Shown here: piece by piece, positions 7,225-14,504 of the stretch
Numbering within the stretch: the first letter of the stretch is position 1
Layout of the letters: each line of letters begins with the position of its first letter
Source of the DNA: Acidobacteriota bacterium
Lineage (GTDB): Bacteria; Acidobacteriota; Terriglobia; Terriglobales; Acidobacteriaceae
Direction: 5' to 3'
DNA: 64,000 nucleotides
NCBI GenBank assembly: GCA_013289685.1
Contig: JABCZL010000002.1
Location: 483,202 to 547,201, forward strand
The notes under the pieces: generated by a model
Seen by the model: the letters and a program-made list of their open reading frames with translations, nothing else
Told to the model about the DNA's origin: nothing
Databases searched by the model: none
Translations under genes and position numbers: made by a program

Positions 7225-8889
7225 TTAGATTTCCAGAATCACCGGCATGATCAGCGGGCGCTTCTGAGTTTGCTTGGAGATATAGCGTTTCAGGTCGGCG
7301 CGGATTTTTTCTTTGATTACGCCGTAATCGCCCTTTTCCTCGTCGCTGGAATGCGCCAGCGTGTCTTCGACGATGCGCTTGCAGCCTTCCATCAGGCCGT
7401 CCTCGCCGGGATTGAAGCCGCGGGTCACGATTTCTGGCGCGGATTCCACATCGCCCGACAACTTGTTGATGGCGATGATGGGTAGCACGATGCCGTCTTC
7501 GCTGAGGTGCAGGCGGTCTTTAATAATTAAATCTTCGACCACATCGGTGCGGCTGCCGGAATCGATGCAGACGCGGCCCACCTTGATGCGGGCGGTTTTG
7601 CGCGCGCCCAGTTCGTCGAATTCGAGCACGTCTCCGCTCTCGATCAACATGACTTTGCCGACGGAACCATGCATGGCGCCCGCCATTTCAGCATGCAGCT
7701 TCAGTTGCCGGTACTCGCCGTGGATGGGGATGAAATATTTCGGCTTGACCAGGTTGATGATGAGCTTGAGTTCTTCCTGGCTGCCGTGTCCGCTGACGTG
7801 GATGGGCGGAGAAGTTCCATCTTCGTAAATGACGTAAGCTTCGCGGCGGAAGAGGTGATCGATCATCCGGTAAATAGTTTTTTCGTTGCCCGGAATGATG
7901 CGGCTTGAGAGGACGACAGTGTCTCCCTTTTCGATCTTCGCGTGCTTGTGATTGTCGACGGCGGCGCGGGAGAGCGCGGACATAGGCTCGCCCTGAGTGC
8001 CGCTGATGAGCACGCAAACTTTTTCCGGCGGAAAGTTTTTCATCTCGCCGGGATTGATCACCAGGCCGTCGGGGACTTGGATGTACCCGAGGTCTTCGGC
8101 AATCTCGGCGGAATTGTTCATGGAGCGGCCGAGGAAGGCGACTTTGCGTCCGTGCTCGTGGGCGAGTTGCACCGCGAGATTGATGCGGTGAATCGACGAC
8201 GAGAAACACGAGATGAAAAGCCGGCGCTTGGTGTGGGCAAAAACTTCGTCGAACTTTCTTCTTACTGCGCGTTCGCTGGGAGTGTATCCCTTGCGCTCGA
8301 CGTTGGTGGAATCCTGAAAGAGCGCGAGCACGCCATTCTTTCCATATTCGGCAAAAGTATGCAGGTCGAAAAGTTTGTTGTCCGTGGGGGTGGGATCGAC
8401 CTTGAAATCGCCGGTGTGAATGATGACGCCGAGCGGGGTGTGGATGGCGAGCGCCACGCAGTCAACCAGGCTGTGCGTTACCTGGATGGGATGGATGGTG
8501 AACGGTCCGGCCTTGAAGCGCTCGTTGGGGCGCATCTCGCGCAGGTCGGCGTCGTCGAGCAGGCCGTGCTCGTCGAGTTTGTCCTCCACGTAGGCGAGCG
8601 TGAACTCGGTGCCCCAGACGGGGACTTTGAGTTCGGAGAGCATCCAGGGAAGCGCGCCGATGTGGTCTTCGTGGCCGTGCGTCAGGATGATTCCGCGCAC
8701 GCGCTGGCGGTTTTCGACGAGATAAGAAATGTCGGGGACCACGATGTCGACGCCGAGAAGTTCGGCTTCGGGGAACATGAGTCCGGCGTCGATGACGATG
8801 ATGTCGTCTCCCCAGCGGACGGCCATGCAGTTCATACCGAACTCGCCCAGGCCCCCGAGGGGGATAATCTGCAATTTTCCAGTTGGCAT
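7225..8889 (-). CDS. rnj: Ribonuclease J
   Basis: Metallo-beta-lactamase/beta-CASP endo- and 5'-3' exoribonuclease for mRNA turnover and rRNA maturation in the cytoplasm. At 554 residues it has the normal length. The metal motif HGHEDHIG is at 71-78. The HTGDFKVDPTP motif, the beta-CASP stretch (FISCFSSSIHRI...GRSMNN) and the C-terminal SGHGSQEELKLIINLVKPKYF...IHGEYRQLK motif are all present. The C-terminal domain, which ends in MPVILEI, is complete. The start ATG at 8889 follows the N-terminal KLQIIPLGGLGEFGMN signature closely, so it is secure. The 3' end converges with vapC, with only 17 bases between stops. Confidence 0.95.
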   Translation of the reverse strand: MPTGKLQIIPLGGLGEFGMNCMAVRWGDDIIVIDAGLMFPEAELLGVDIVVPDISYLVENRQRVRGIILTHGHEDHIGALPWMLSELKVPVWGTEFTLAYVEDKLDEHGLLDDADLREMRPNERFKAGPFTIHPIQVTHSLVDCVALAIHTPLGVIIHTGDFKVDPTPTDNKLFDLHTFAEYGKNGVLALFQDSTNVERKGYTPSERAVRRKFDEVFAHTKRRLFISCFSSSIHRINLAVQLAHEHGRKVAFLGRSMNNSAEIAEDLGYIQVPDGLVINPGEMKNFPPEKVCVLISGTQGEPMSALSRAAVDNHKHAKIEKGDTVVLSSRIIPGNEKTIYRMIDHLFRREAYVIYEDGTSPPIHVSGHGSQEELKLIINLVKPKYFIPIHGEYRQLKLHAEMAGAMHGSVGKVMLIESGDVLEFDELGARKTARIKVGRVCIDSGSRTDVVEDLIIKDRLHLSEDGIVLPIIAINKLSGDVESAPEIVTRGFNPGEDGLMEGCKRIVEDTLAHSSDEEKGDYGVIKEKIRADLKRYISKQTQKRPLIMPVILEI

Positions 8890-8966
8890 TGAGTAAAGAT
8901 GATGCTAGCACAGGGAGCGAGTTGTGCGCGGCGAGGTGGAAGGGTGGAGCGGTAGAAGAGCGTTGA

Positions 8967-9127
8967 CGTGGAAGAGCGGCGCTTCAGCGCCGCGTGTGGC
9001 TCCGCGCGAGATGGGTTTTAGCCCTGGTGAGTGATTGTCGACGCGACAATCGAATTCGACCGCAGCGGCTAAAGCCGTCTCGAAAATTCGATCGCTCAAC
9101 GCGGCCCTGAAGGGCCGCTCTTCCACG
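8967..9127. mobile_element. MITE-like element with perfect 14-bp terminal inverted repeats
   Basis: CGTGGAAGAGCGGC (8967-8980) and its exact reverse complement (9114-9127) bound 161 bases with no gene. Inner modules are palindromic: GCGCTTCAGCGC near the left end, CCCTGAAGGG near the right, and AGCGGCTAAAGCC in the middle. The same modules reappear inside a coding gene at 26535-26605, and a half copy follows the gene ending at 58838. No transposase lies nearby, so it would move in trans if at all. It fills part of the 416-base gap upstream of the EcsC-like gene. Confidence 0.6.
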
Positions 9128-9158
9128 GCTGCACACACGGCGGATCCGCGACACAGGC

Positions 9159-9260
9159 CCGAAAGCCGAAAGCCGAAAGCCGAAAGCCGAAAGCCGAAAG
9201 CCGAAAGCCGAAAGCCGAAAGCCGAAAGCCGAAAGCCGAAAGCCGAAAGCCGAAAGCCGA
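9159..9260. repeat. Tandem heptamer array (CCGAAAG), 14.6 copies
   Basis: The unit CCGAAAG repeats without a single change for 102 bases. Being a 7-mer, it is open in all frames on both strands, which creates false reading frames. It ends 45 bases before the EcsC-like start, so copy-number change would alter promoter or leader spacing rather than a protein. Perfect identity suggests recent expansion. Confidence 0.9.
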
Positions 9261-9305
9261 TCCTCCCGATGGCTTTCTCGCTCCCCGTGCGGTAAGGTGG
9301 AAGCA

Positions 9306-9989
9306 ATGGCTGAGCAGCGCAAATCATGGCTTCGGCGGCGGATTGAAGCGGGGATGGTGCGAGGGCTGACTCGCGCTTACTCGACGGTGCGCGTGGACCC
9401 GCAGAGATTTCTGCTGCAGTTGCGCGCGGCGTATCGCATGCCGATCAGTGGCTATCACGGCGTGTATTCGCTGGAGATCGGCGAGATCGATGCGGTGGCC
9501 GACTCGGTGATTCGCAGCGGCATGAAGGTCGCGGCCGTGGAGGGCGCGGGATTCGGATTAGGCGGGTTGATGACCATCGTGCCGGATCTCGGTATTCTGT
9601 CGGCGATCACCATGCGGACCATTGAGAAGTTGAGCCTGGTCTATGGTTTCGAGTTCAAGACGGACGATGACATCGCCGAACTCTGGATTGCCGCGGCCAG
9701 CGCGGCCGGGGTCGACATCAGCCGCGAGCTGCTGGAGAAGGAAGTGGTCAACAAATTCGTGCCCCGCGTCATCCAGAGAATCGCGGCGAAGGCTAGCGCG
9801 GAAGTCGTGGAAAAGTGGGTGGGACGCGTGATTCCCCTTGCGAGCGCAGCCATCGGCGCCGGACTGAATTATTGGTTCGTGCGCGCCTGGGGCGAGCGGG
9901 CGAAAATGCATTTCCGGCAGCGGCACCTGGCGCTGCGGCAGCGGGCGCGGCAGGCGGCCCTGACGAGCCACGATGCTTTGTCATCCTGA
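9306..9989 (+). CDS. EcsC-like protein
   Basis: A 227-residue protein resembling the EcsC family, whose molecular role is not settled (named from the Bacillus ecs transporter locus). The Gly-rich amphipathic stretch GAGFGLGGLMTIVPDLGILSAITMRTIEKL is characteristic, followed by an Ala-rich helix pair and a second hydrophobic run (GRVIPLASAAIGAGLNYWF). The C-terminus is basic. ATG 9306 has AAGGTGG five bases upstream; a GTG at 9297 overlaps that site and is disfavoured. Oddity: the last codons and the TGA stop lie inside a dispersed repeat (see 9979-10073), so the C-terminus was probably set by the repeat's insertion. Confidence 0.75.
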   Translation: MAEQRKSWLRRRIEAGMVRGLTRAYSTVRVDPQRFLLQLRAAYRMPISGYHGVYSLEIGEIDAVADSVIRSGMKVAAVEGAGFGLGGLMTIVPDLGILSAITMRTIEKLSLVYGFEFKTDDDIAELWIAAASAAGVDISRELLEKEVVNKFVPRVIQRIAAKASAEVVEKWVGRVIPLASAAIGAGLNYWFVRAWGERAKMHFRQRHLALRQRARQAALTSHDALSS

Positions 9990-10073
9990 GCGAAGCGAAG
10001 GACCCATGCAGTTTGCCGAGAGCATCCCAGTGTCAAAAAGTTACATAGGTCCTTCCCTTCGCTGAGGATGACA
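9979..10073. repeat. Dispersed repeat with TGTCATCCTGAGCGAAGCGAAGGA ends, copy 1
   Basis: The left end TGTCATCCTGAGCGAAG and the right end, whose complement is TGTCATCCTCAGCGAAG, form terminal inverted repeats about 25 bases long around a short variable core. Related elements are at 25990-26135, 47973-48130 and, in degraded form, 51784-51855. The family is intergenic or overlaps gene ends. The first copy supplies the stop codon of the preceding gene. Confidence 0.65.
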
Positions 10074-10128
10074 GCGTAGTTGTTGCTGCTCGCCGATACT
10101 TCGCGCTGTTGTGATTAAATACTGAAAG

Positions 10129-10782
10129 ATGCCCACCTTTTCCTGCTCAGCCATTCTTTTTGATCTGGACGGAGTTCTGGCCGACTCGACACGCGCGGTC
10201 GACCGCGAGTGGAGGGAGTGGGCGCAACAGAAGGGCCTCGACGGAAATGCCATCGTAGCCATTGCCCATGGAGTGCGCGCGATTGAAGTGATCCAGCGTG
10301 TGGCGCCGCATCTGGATGCTGAGGCGGAAGTGCGGGAACTGGAGAGACGCGAGGTCGACCATCAGGAGGGGGGCGTGTGCGTGATGCCGGGCGCGGCGGC
10401 GCTCGTGGGTTCGATTCCTGAGGGACGGTGGGGCGTGGTGACCTCCGGGACGCGTTCACTGGCGAGCGCGCGTTTGCGCTTCTGCGGATTGCCGGTTCCG
10501 AATGTTCTGGTCACGGCGGATGACGTGGCCCATGGGAAGCCGCACCCGGAGCCGTATTTGAAGGGGGCGGAGCGGTTGGGGTTCGACCCGGCGGACTGTC
10601 TGGTGGTCGAGGATGCGCCGGCGGGGATTGAGTCGGCGCGCGCGGGCGGGATGAAGGTGGTGGGGATTACGAGCACGTATGCGGCGGCGAAGTTGGCGGA
10701 GGCCGACGCCGTTGTTCAGCGGCTTGGGCAGATTCAGATTCGTTTCGAGAGTACAGGCAGGTTGGCGGTCAGTACACCGTAA
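10129..10782 (+). CDS. HAD-superfamily sugar/polyol phosphatase
   Basis: A 217-residue cytoplasmic HAD subfamily IA hydrolase. Motif I DLDGVLADS (nucleophile Asp near residue 12), motif II in VVTSGTRSL, the motif III lysine in GKPHPEPYLKGAE and motif IV VVEDAPAGIESARAGG are all present. The helical cap lies between about 20 and 85. Motifs most resemble glycerol-3-phosphate, 2-deoxyglucose-6-phosphate or beta-phosphoglucomutase-like phosphatases; the substrate cannot be fixed. The start ATG has only a weak GAAAG upstream. It is a single gene flanked by repeats. Confidence 0.85.
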   Translation: MPTFSCSAILFDLDGVLADSTRAVDREWREWAQQKGLDGNAIVAIAHGVRAIEVIQRVAPHLDAEAEVRELERREVDHQEGGVCVMPGAAALVGSIPEGRWGVVTSGTRSLASARLRFCGLPVPNVLVTADDVAHGKPHPEPYLKGAERLGFDPADCLVVEDAPAGIESARAGGMKVVGITSTYAAAKLAEADAVVQRLGQIQIRFESTGRLAVSTP

Positions 10783-10796
10783 AGCAGATTCCTCTC

Positions 10797-10853
10797 TCGT
10801 CTCGCCACGCTTGGGCGCGGCTCCGCCAGCGGTCGGAATGACAAGAATTGGAG
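10797..10853. repeat. Degenerate intergenic repeat ending in TCGGAATGACA
   Basis: This fragment (a GC-rich palindrome GGGCGCGGCTCCGCC, then TCGGAATGACAAG) has relatives at 13178-13222 (TCGGGATGACAG) and 17940-17984 and 17990-18022 (GGGGTCGGAATGAC). They look like worn versions of the TGTCATCC... family read from one end. Together with the dapD remnant it fills the 326-base gap before the lipoprotein gene. Confidence 0.4.
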
Positions 10854-10897
10854 CGATTTTCGCAGCAGGCTGACAAACACTTCGGACGAGGCTTGTC

Positions 10898-11020
10898 CTA
10901 ACCGAAGCCAGTCTTCCGACTCAATGCCGCGGTCGGTTTTCGTCGCGGTACTTTTACGATGACCGGGGATGTCGAGCGAGATACCTCATCGAGCCGCCTT
11001 GCCTTTGGTGACGGGCCCTT
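10898..11020 (-). pseudogene. Decayed duplicate of the dapD 3' end
   Basis: On the minus strand this stretch aligns with the last ~120 bases of the intact dapD (12282-12400). The final residues KTDRGIE-EDWLR are readable in both, as is a KxKAA segment further upstream. Several small insertions and deletions break the frame. No other part of dapD is present. The lipoprotein gene at 11109-12191 lies exactly between the remnant and the intact dapD end, so a duplication-insertion event is likely. Confidence 0.65.
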
Positions 11021-11108
11021 CGGACGAATTCAAGATGCGAGGTTTGTCGCTCGTAAGTACATGAATATATAATGCTTTGTCTTAAAAGCAGTCTGTGCGG
11101 AGTGGAAT

Positions 11109-12191
11109 ATGGCTCAACAGCGTATTCGGGTGCTCGCATGCAGTCTGGCGATACTTGGCGTGTACGTCTCCACGCTGATGACAAGTGGATGCGGAAGCAA
11201 TTCCTCGTCACAACAATTGAAGAAGAACACGGTTACGGATGTCTACGTTGCGGGCTGGGAAAATAGCTCTCTGAATTCTATAGCCCTCGTCGCCAAGTAT
11301 TGGAAAAATGGAAACCCAGTCGTGTTGAGCCAGCAGCCTTCCGAAGCCTATGCCATAGCTGTGTCAGGGAATGATGTGTATGTGGCGGGGCAAGTTGCGG
11401 GAAGCACTCACGACATTGCGGTCTACTGGAAAAATGGCGTGGAGGCTGATCTGACTGACGGATCAAGCGAAGCTGAGGCCGATTCGATTTTCGTTCAGGG
11501 AACAGACGTGTACGTGGCAGGGCGGGACGGCGATGCGGCAATGTATTGGAAGAATGGAGCGCCAGTGGTGCTGGATGCCAACGCTCTGGTTAGTAATGTT
11601 ATTGTGTCGGGGGCGGATGTGTATGTCGCCGGCTGGAAATATAGAACGACCCAAATTGACCCTACGCATATTGTGGATTATCCAGTCGCTTTGTATTGGA
11701 AGAATGGCGACGAGGTTGACTTGACCGACGGAAGAGTCACTGCGTATGCGAATTCCATCTTCCTTTTGGGAAGCGATGTGTATGTGGCAGGAGCCACCTC
11801 GTCTGCAACGTACGCGACGGATTTGATTCCAACCTACTGGAAGAACGGCTCTGCCGTGCAATTACCCGGAAACGATAGTTTTAACTGGGCCGCATGGATT
11901 TGGGCCAATGGGACGGATGTATACGTTGCCGGGAACGACCTCAATCTCAATAATCGTACCTACGCCGCCACGACCTGGAAGGATGGCACGAGAAGCGATC
12001 TGTGGAACGGTAACGACACATCCAATGCTTCGCAAGTCACAGTTGACGGGACGGATGTCTATATAAGCGGAGATTTAAGCGCTAACGGAGGCATTCAACG
12101 GGCTGGATACTGGAAAAACGGTCAGCGGGTGGACGTATCGAGCAGCACAGAGATGGCGTCCGCGAAGAGCATTGTGGTCGTGACCCATTAA
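11109..12191 (+). CDS. Lipoprotein with seven DVYVAG...YWKNG repeats, likely beta-propeller
   Basis: An N-terminal hydrophobic signal ends in LMTSGC (lipid-acceptor Cys28), so the protein should be a membrane lipoprotein facing the periplasm or surface. The rest is seven units of about 40-60 residues. Each has a D-V-Y-[VI]-[AS]-G strand followed by a W-K-[ND]-G strand ('YWKNG' in six of seven), then a hydrophobic L/V strand. Seven beta-rich units suggest a seven-bladed propeller, which is inference. ATG 11109 has GGAG at the right distance. No enzymatic motif is visible, and binding or sensing is possible. Base composition is lower in GC than neighbouring genes. Together with the flanking dapD-tail duplication this hints at acquisition. 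Confidence 0.75.
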   Translation: MAQQRIRVLACSLAILGVYVSTLMTSGCGSNSSSQQLKKNTVTDVYVAGWENSSLNSIALVAKYWKNGNPVVLSQQPSEAYAIAVSGNDVYVAGQVAGSTHDIAVYWKNGVEADLTDGSSEAEADSIFVQGTDVYVAGRDGDAAMYWKNGAPVVLDANALVSNVIVSGADVYVAGWKYRTTQIDPTHIVDYPVALYWKNGDEVDLTDGRVTAYANSIFLLGSDVYVAGATSSATYATDLIPTYWKNGSAVQLPGNDSFNWAAWIWANGTDVYVAGNDLNLNNRTYAATTWKDGTRSDLWNGNDTSNASQVTVDGTDVYISGDLSANGGIQRAGYWKNGQRVDVSSSTEMASAKSIVVVTH

Positions 12192-12228
12192 ACGAACGCG
12201 GTATCAGGGAAGTGACGTTTATTTCCAA

Positions 12229-12262
12229 AATGCCATCCTGTCGAATCGCTTGGGATGGCATT
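12229..12262. terminator. Hairpin terminator between convergent lipoprotein and dapD genes
   Basis: AATGCCATCC (12229-12238) and GGATGGCATT (12253-12262) form a perfect 10-bp stem with a 14-base loop. On the minus strand the stem is followed by TTTT, which fits a terminator for dapD. On the plus strand the following bases are less T-rich. Confidence 0.65.
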
Positions 12263-12281
12263 GTTGTGCGATAAGAGCTAA

Positions 12282-13121
12282 CTACCTCAGCCAATCCTCC
12301 AACTCAATCCCGCGGTCGGTTTTTTCGTCGCGATACTTCACAATCACTGGCGTGTAAAGTGAGAGATTCCAATCGGCGGCGGCGCCTTTTTTCACGGCGC
12401 GCGAGCCGGGGACGACCACTGCATTCTCCGGAACCTCAAGCGGCGCGTCGGCGGTGGCACGGTAGACTTCGCCGCGGACCAGGTCGTAGAGCGGAGTCGA
12501 GCGCGTCAGAATTGTTCCTGCTCCTAGGACTGCGCGTGCGCGCACCAGGGTGCCTTCGTAGATTCCGCAATTGCCGCCGACCAGAACGTCGTCTTCGATG
12601 ATGACCGGGGCGGCGTTTATGGGCTCCAGGACTCCGCCGACCTGCGCGGCAGCGCTCAGGTGCACGCGCTTGCCGATCTGCGCGCAGGAGCCGACCAGCG
12701 CGTGCGAGTCGACCATGGTGCCTTCGTCTACGTAGGCGCCAACGTTGATGAACATGGGCGGCATGCAGATGACGGACGGAGCGACGTAGGCTCCGGTGCG
12801 CACCGATGAACCGCCGGGCACGACCCGCACGCGATCGGCGACGGTAAACTGGCGGGCAGGGAACGTGTCTTTGTCGACGAAGGATAGGCCGGAGGTCATG
12901 TCGGCGAGTTCGCCGAGCCGGAATCCGAGCAGGATGCCTTGCTTGACCCAGGGGTTGACGGTCCAGCGGGCGTCTCTCTTGTCGTTGATTTTTTCTGCGG
13001 CGCGGATTTTGCCCTGCGTGAGTTGATCGCGGAATTCCAGGAACGTTTTGCGCGCGTCAGGATCGTGTTCGACTTCGCCCAGAGAGGCGAGGCGCTCGAT
13101 GGAGGATTTGAGAGATGACAT
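12282..13121 (-). CDS. dapD: 2,3,4,5-tetrahydropyridine-2,6-dicarboxylate N-succinyltransferase
   Basis: Succinylates tetrahydrodipicolinate with succinyl-CoA in the succinylase branch of lysine and meso-DAP synthesis. About 279 residues, family length. The central left-handed beta-helix of hexapeptide repeats is clear ([62 protein letters not shown]). The C-terminus ends [14 protein letters not shown]. The ATG at 13121 starts [15 protein letters not shown]. The 13 residues upstream of it in the longest frame are encoded by an intergenic repeat and are not part of the family. It is the last gene of the asd-lysC-dapB-dapA-dapD group, separated from dapA by a repeat. Confidence 0.93.
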   Translation of the reverse strand: MSSLKSSIERLASLGEVEHDPDARKTFLEFRDQLTQGKIRAAEKINDKRDARWTVNPWVKQGILLGFRLGELADMTSGLSFVDKDTFPARQFTVADRVRVVPGGSSVRTGAYVAPSVICMPPMFINVGAYVDEGTMVDSHALVGSCAQIGKRVHLSAAAQVGGVLEPINAAPVIIEDDVLVGGNCGIYEGTLVRARAVLGAGTILTRSTPLYDLVRGEVYRATADAPLEVPENAVVVPGSRAVKKGAAADWNLSLYTPVIVKYRDEKTDRGIELEDWLR

Positions 13122-13122
13122 G

Positions 13123-13273
13123 AATTGTTGATTGTTGATGGCTGATTGCTGATTTGTCAAAGCTGAAGATGGCGCAAGGTCCCTCCACTACGCTCGCCTT
13201 TGCTCGCTTCGGTCGGGATGACAGTTGGGGTGGTGCTTTTCAATCAACAATCAAAAATCAACAATCAGCAATA
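13123..13273. repeat. Repeat pair (AATCAACAATCA type) in inverted orientation around a degraded TCGGGATGACA repeat
   Basis: The left side (13123-13153) is made of TTGATTGTTGAT and GCTGATTGCTGATT units. The right side (13241-13273) is CAATCAACAATCA and AATCAACAATCAGCA, its approximate reverse complement. Between them lies a TCGGGATGACAG fragment. The structure could fold into a large AT-rich hairpin between dapA and dapD on the message. Confidence 0.5.
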
Positions 13274-13279
13274 TCTTTC

Positions 13280-14410
13280 TCACACGCACTTGCACTCGCT
13301 GCGGATCAGCACGCCAGTCATGGCGTGGGCCGTCTCGCGAGCTTCGGGGAGAGTCGTATAGGGGCCGTGCCAGCGGGCGTGGTTCACGTCGTGGCCGGCG
13401 GGACGTCCTTTGCCGTGGCTGCATTGGCCGCAGGATCCGCGGTGCAGGACGATCTTGCGCGGTCCGGCGGCCCAGTTTTCGTAGATGAAGAATTCTGGCG
13501 CCTCGGCGGCGGGTCCGGCGGGCTTGGCAATCAATCCCACTTCGGTGGCGATTTTCTGCAAGCGCGAGCGCGTGTCGCGGCGCATGGGCAGCAGAGGCAG
13601 GCGGTAGACTTCTTCGATTTTTCCCATCATCGCGAGAACCGCCTTCACGGGCAGCGGGCTCGATTCGATGAAGTTGGCCTGCATCAGCGGCAGATATTTG
13701 CGCTGCAAGGTGCGCGCAGTCGTCCAGTCATTGGAGAGAGCGGAGCGTGTGAGTGCCGCCATTTCATGAGGGATCTCATTGCCTGCGACCGAGATGACCC
13801 CAACCCCGCCGAGGGCGATCACCGGCAGCGTGACCGAGTCGTCTCCGGAGAAGACCAGGAAAGTTTCGGGGACGACGTTGATCGCTTCGGCAACCTGGGT
13901 CATGTTGCCGCTGGCCTCCTTGATGCCGACGATGTTGGGAATCTCGGCGAGGCGGGCGAGCGTTGCCGGTTCGAGGTTCGCGGCGGTGCGCCCGGGCACG
14001 TTGTAGAGAATCACGGGCTTGTTGCCTACCGCTTCGGCGATCGCCTTGAAATGGCGGTACTGGCCTTCCTGCGTGGGCTTGTTGTAATACGGCGAAGCCG
14101 TGAGGATTGCGTTCACGCCGGGGCGTGTGGCGATTTCTTTGGCCTTCTCGACTGCGTCATGCGTGGCGTTGGAGGTCGCGCCGGCGACGATGGGGACGCG
14201 TCCGGCGACGACTTCGATCGTGGTATCGATTACAAACAGCCATTCATCGTGCGTGAGAGTGGGAGTCTCGCCAGTGGTGCCGCACGGCACAAGAAAATCA
14301 ATGCCGGACTCGACCTGCCACGTGACCAGATTGCGCAGGGCCGCGTCGTCGATCGAACCATCCTGATGAAAGGGAGTGACGAGTGCAGTACCACAGCCAC
14401 GGAGTTGCAT
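13280..14410 (-). CDS. dapA: 4-hydroxy-tetrahydrodipicolinate synthase with an extra C-terminal Cys-rich domain
   Basis: Condenses pyruvate with aspartate semialdehyde at the first committed step of lysine/DAP synthesis. Residues 1-295 are a normal TIM-barrel DapA: GTTGETPTL (44-52), Y136 in YNVPGR and the schiff-base K164 in GIKEASGN. An extra 70-80 residues follow (306-376): FFIYENW, then CGQCSHGKG (C327, C330), WHGPYTTLPEA and a terminal CKC (C373, C375). This looks like an independent small metal-binding module fused to the enzyme. ATG 14410 is chosen because MQLRGCGTALVTPF begins the family domain; earlier residues derive from a repeat. It lies 90 bases after dapB. Confidence 0.9.
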   Translation of the reverse strand: MQLRGCGTALVTPFHQDGSIDDAALRNLVTWQVESGIDFLVPCGTTGETPTLTHDEWLFVIDTTIEVVAGRVPIVAGATSNATHDAVEKAKEIATRPGVNAILTASPYYNKPTQEGQYRHFKAIAEAVGNKPVILYNVPGRTAANLEPATLARLAEIPNIVGIKEASGNMTQVAEAINVVPETFLVFSGDDSVTLPVIALGGVGVISVAGNEIPHEMAALTRSALSNDWTTARTLQRKYLPLMQANFIESSPLPVKAVLAMMGKIEEVYRLPLLPMRRDTRSRLQKIATEVGLIAKPAGPAAEAPEFFIYENWAAGPRKIVLHRGSCGQCSHGKGRPAGHDVNHARWHGPYTTLPEARETAHAMTGVLIRSECKCV

Positions 14411-14479
14411 AGGAATAAGATAGCGCGAATGGGCGCGGAGGGAAAACTGGGAGGGGCGGGAGCGGTGCACGTGGACGGG

Positions 14480-14504
14480 GAGACGTTGCAAGCAACGTCT
14501 CTAC
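14480..14504. repeat. Perfect palindrome GAGACGTTGC-AA-GCAACGTCTC overlapping the dapB stop
   Basis: A 10-bp perfect stem (14480-14489 with 14492-14501) and a two-base centre belong to the GTAGAGACGT family seen at 442-524; a degraded relative is at about 3055-3112. It covers the first base of the dapB TAG, so it lies in the dapB-dapA junction of the transcript. It may act as a processing or attenuation hairpin. Confidence 0.6.

Noticed and set aside
7942..8892. Long plus-strand frame opposite ribonuclease J
   Set aside because: Antisense shadow in GC-rich coding DNA; ribonuclease J on the other strand is certain.
8905..9327. Minus-strand protein with repeated LSAFGFR
   Set aside because: It is an artefact of the heptamer array, open in every frame; no ribosome site or homology.
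13122..13160. N-terminal extension of DapD
   Set aside because: The extra residues ([11 protein letters not shown]) come from AT-rich repeat DNA; the family begins at ATG 13121.
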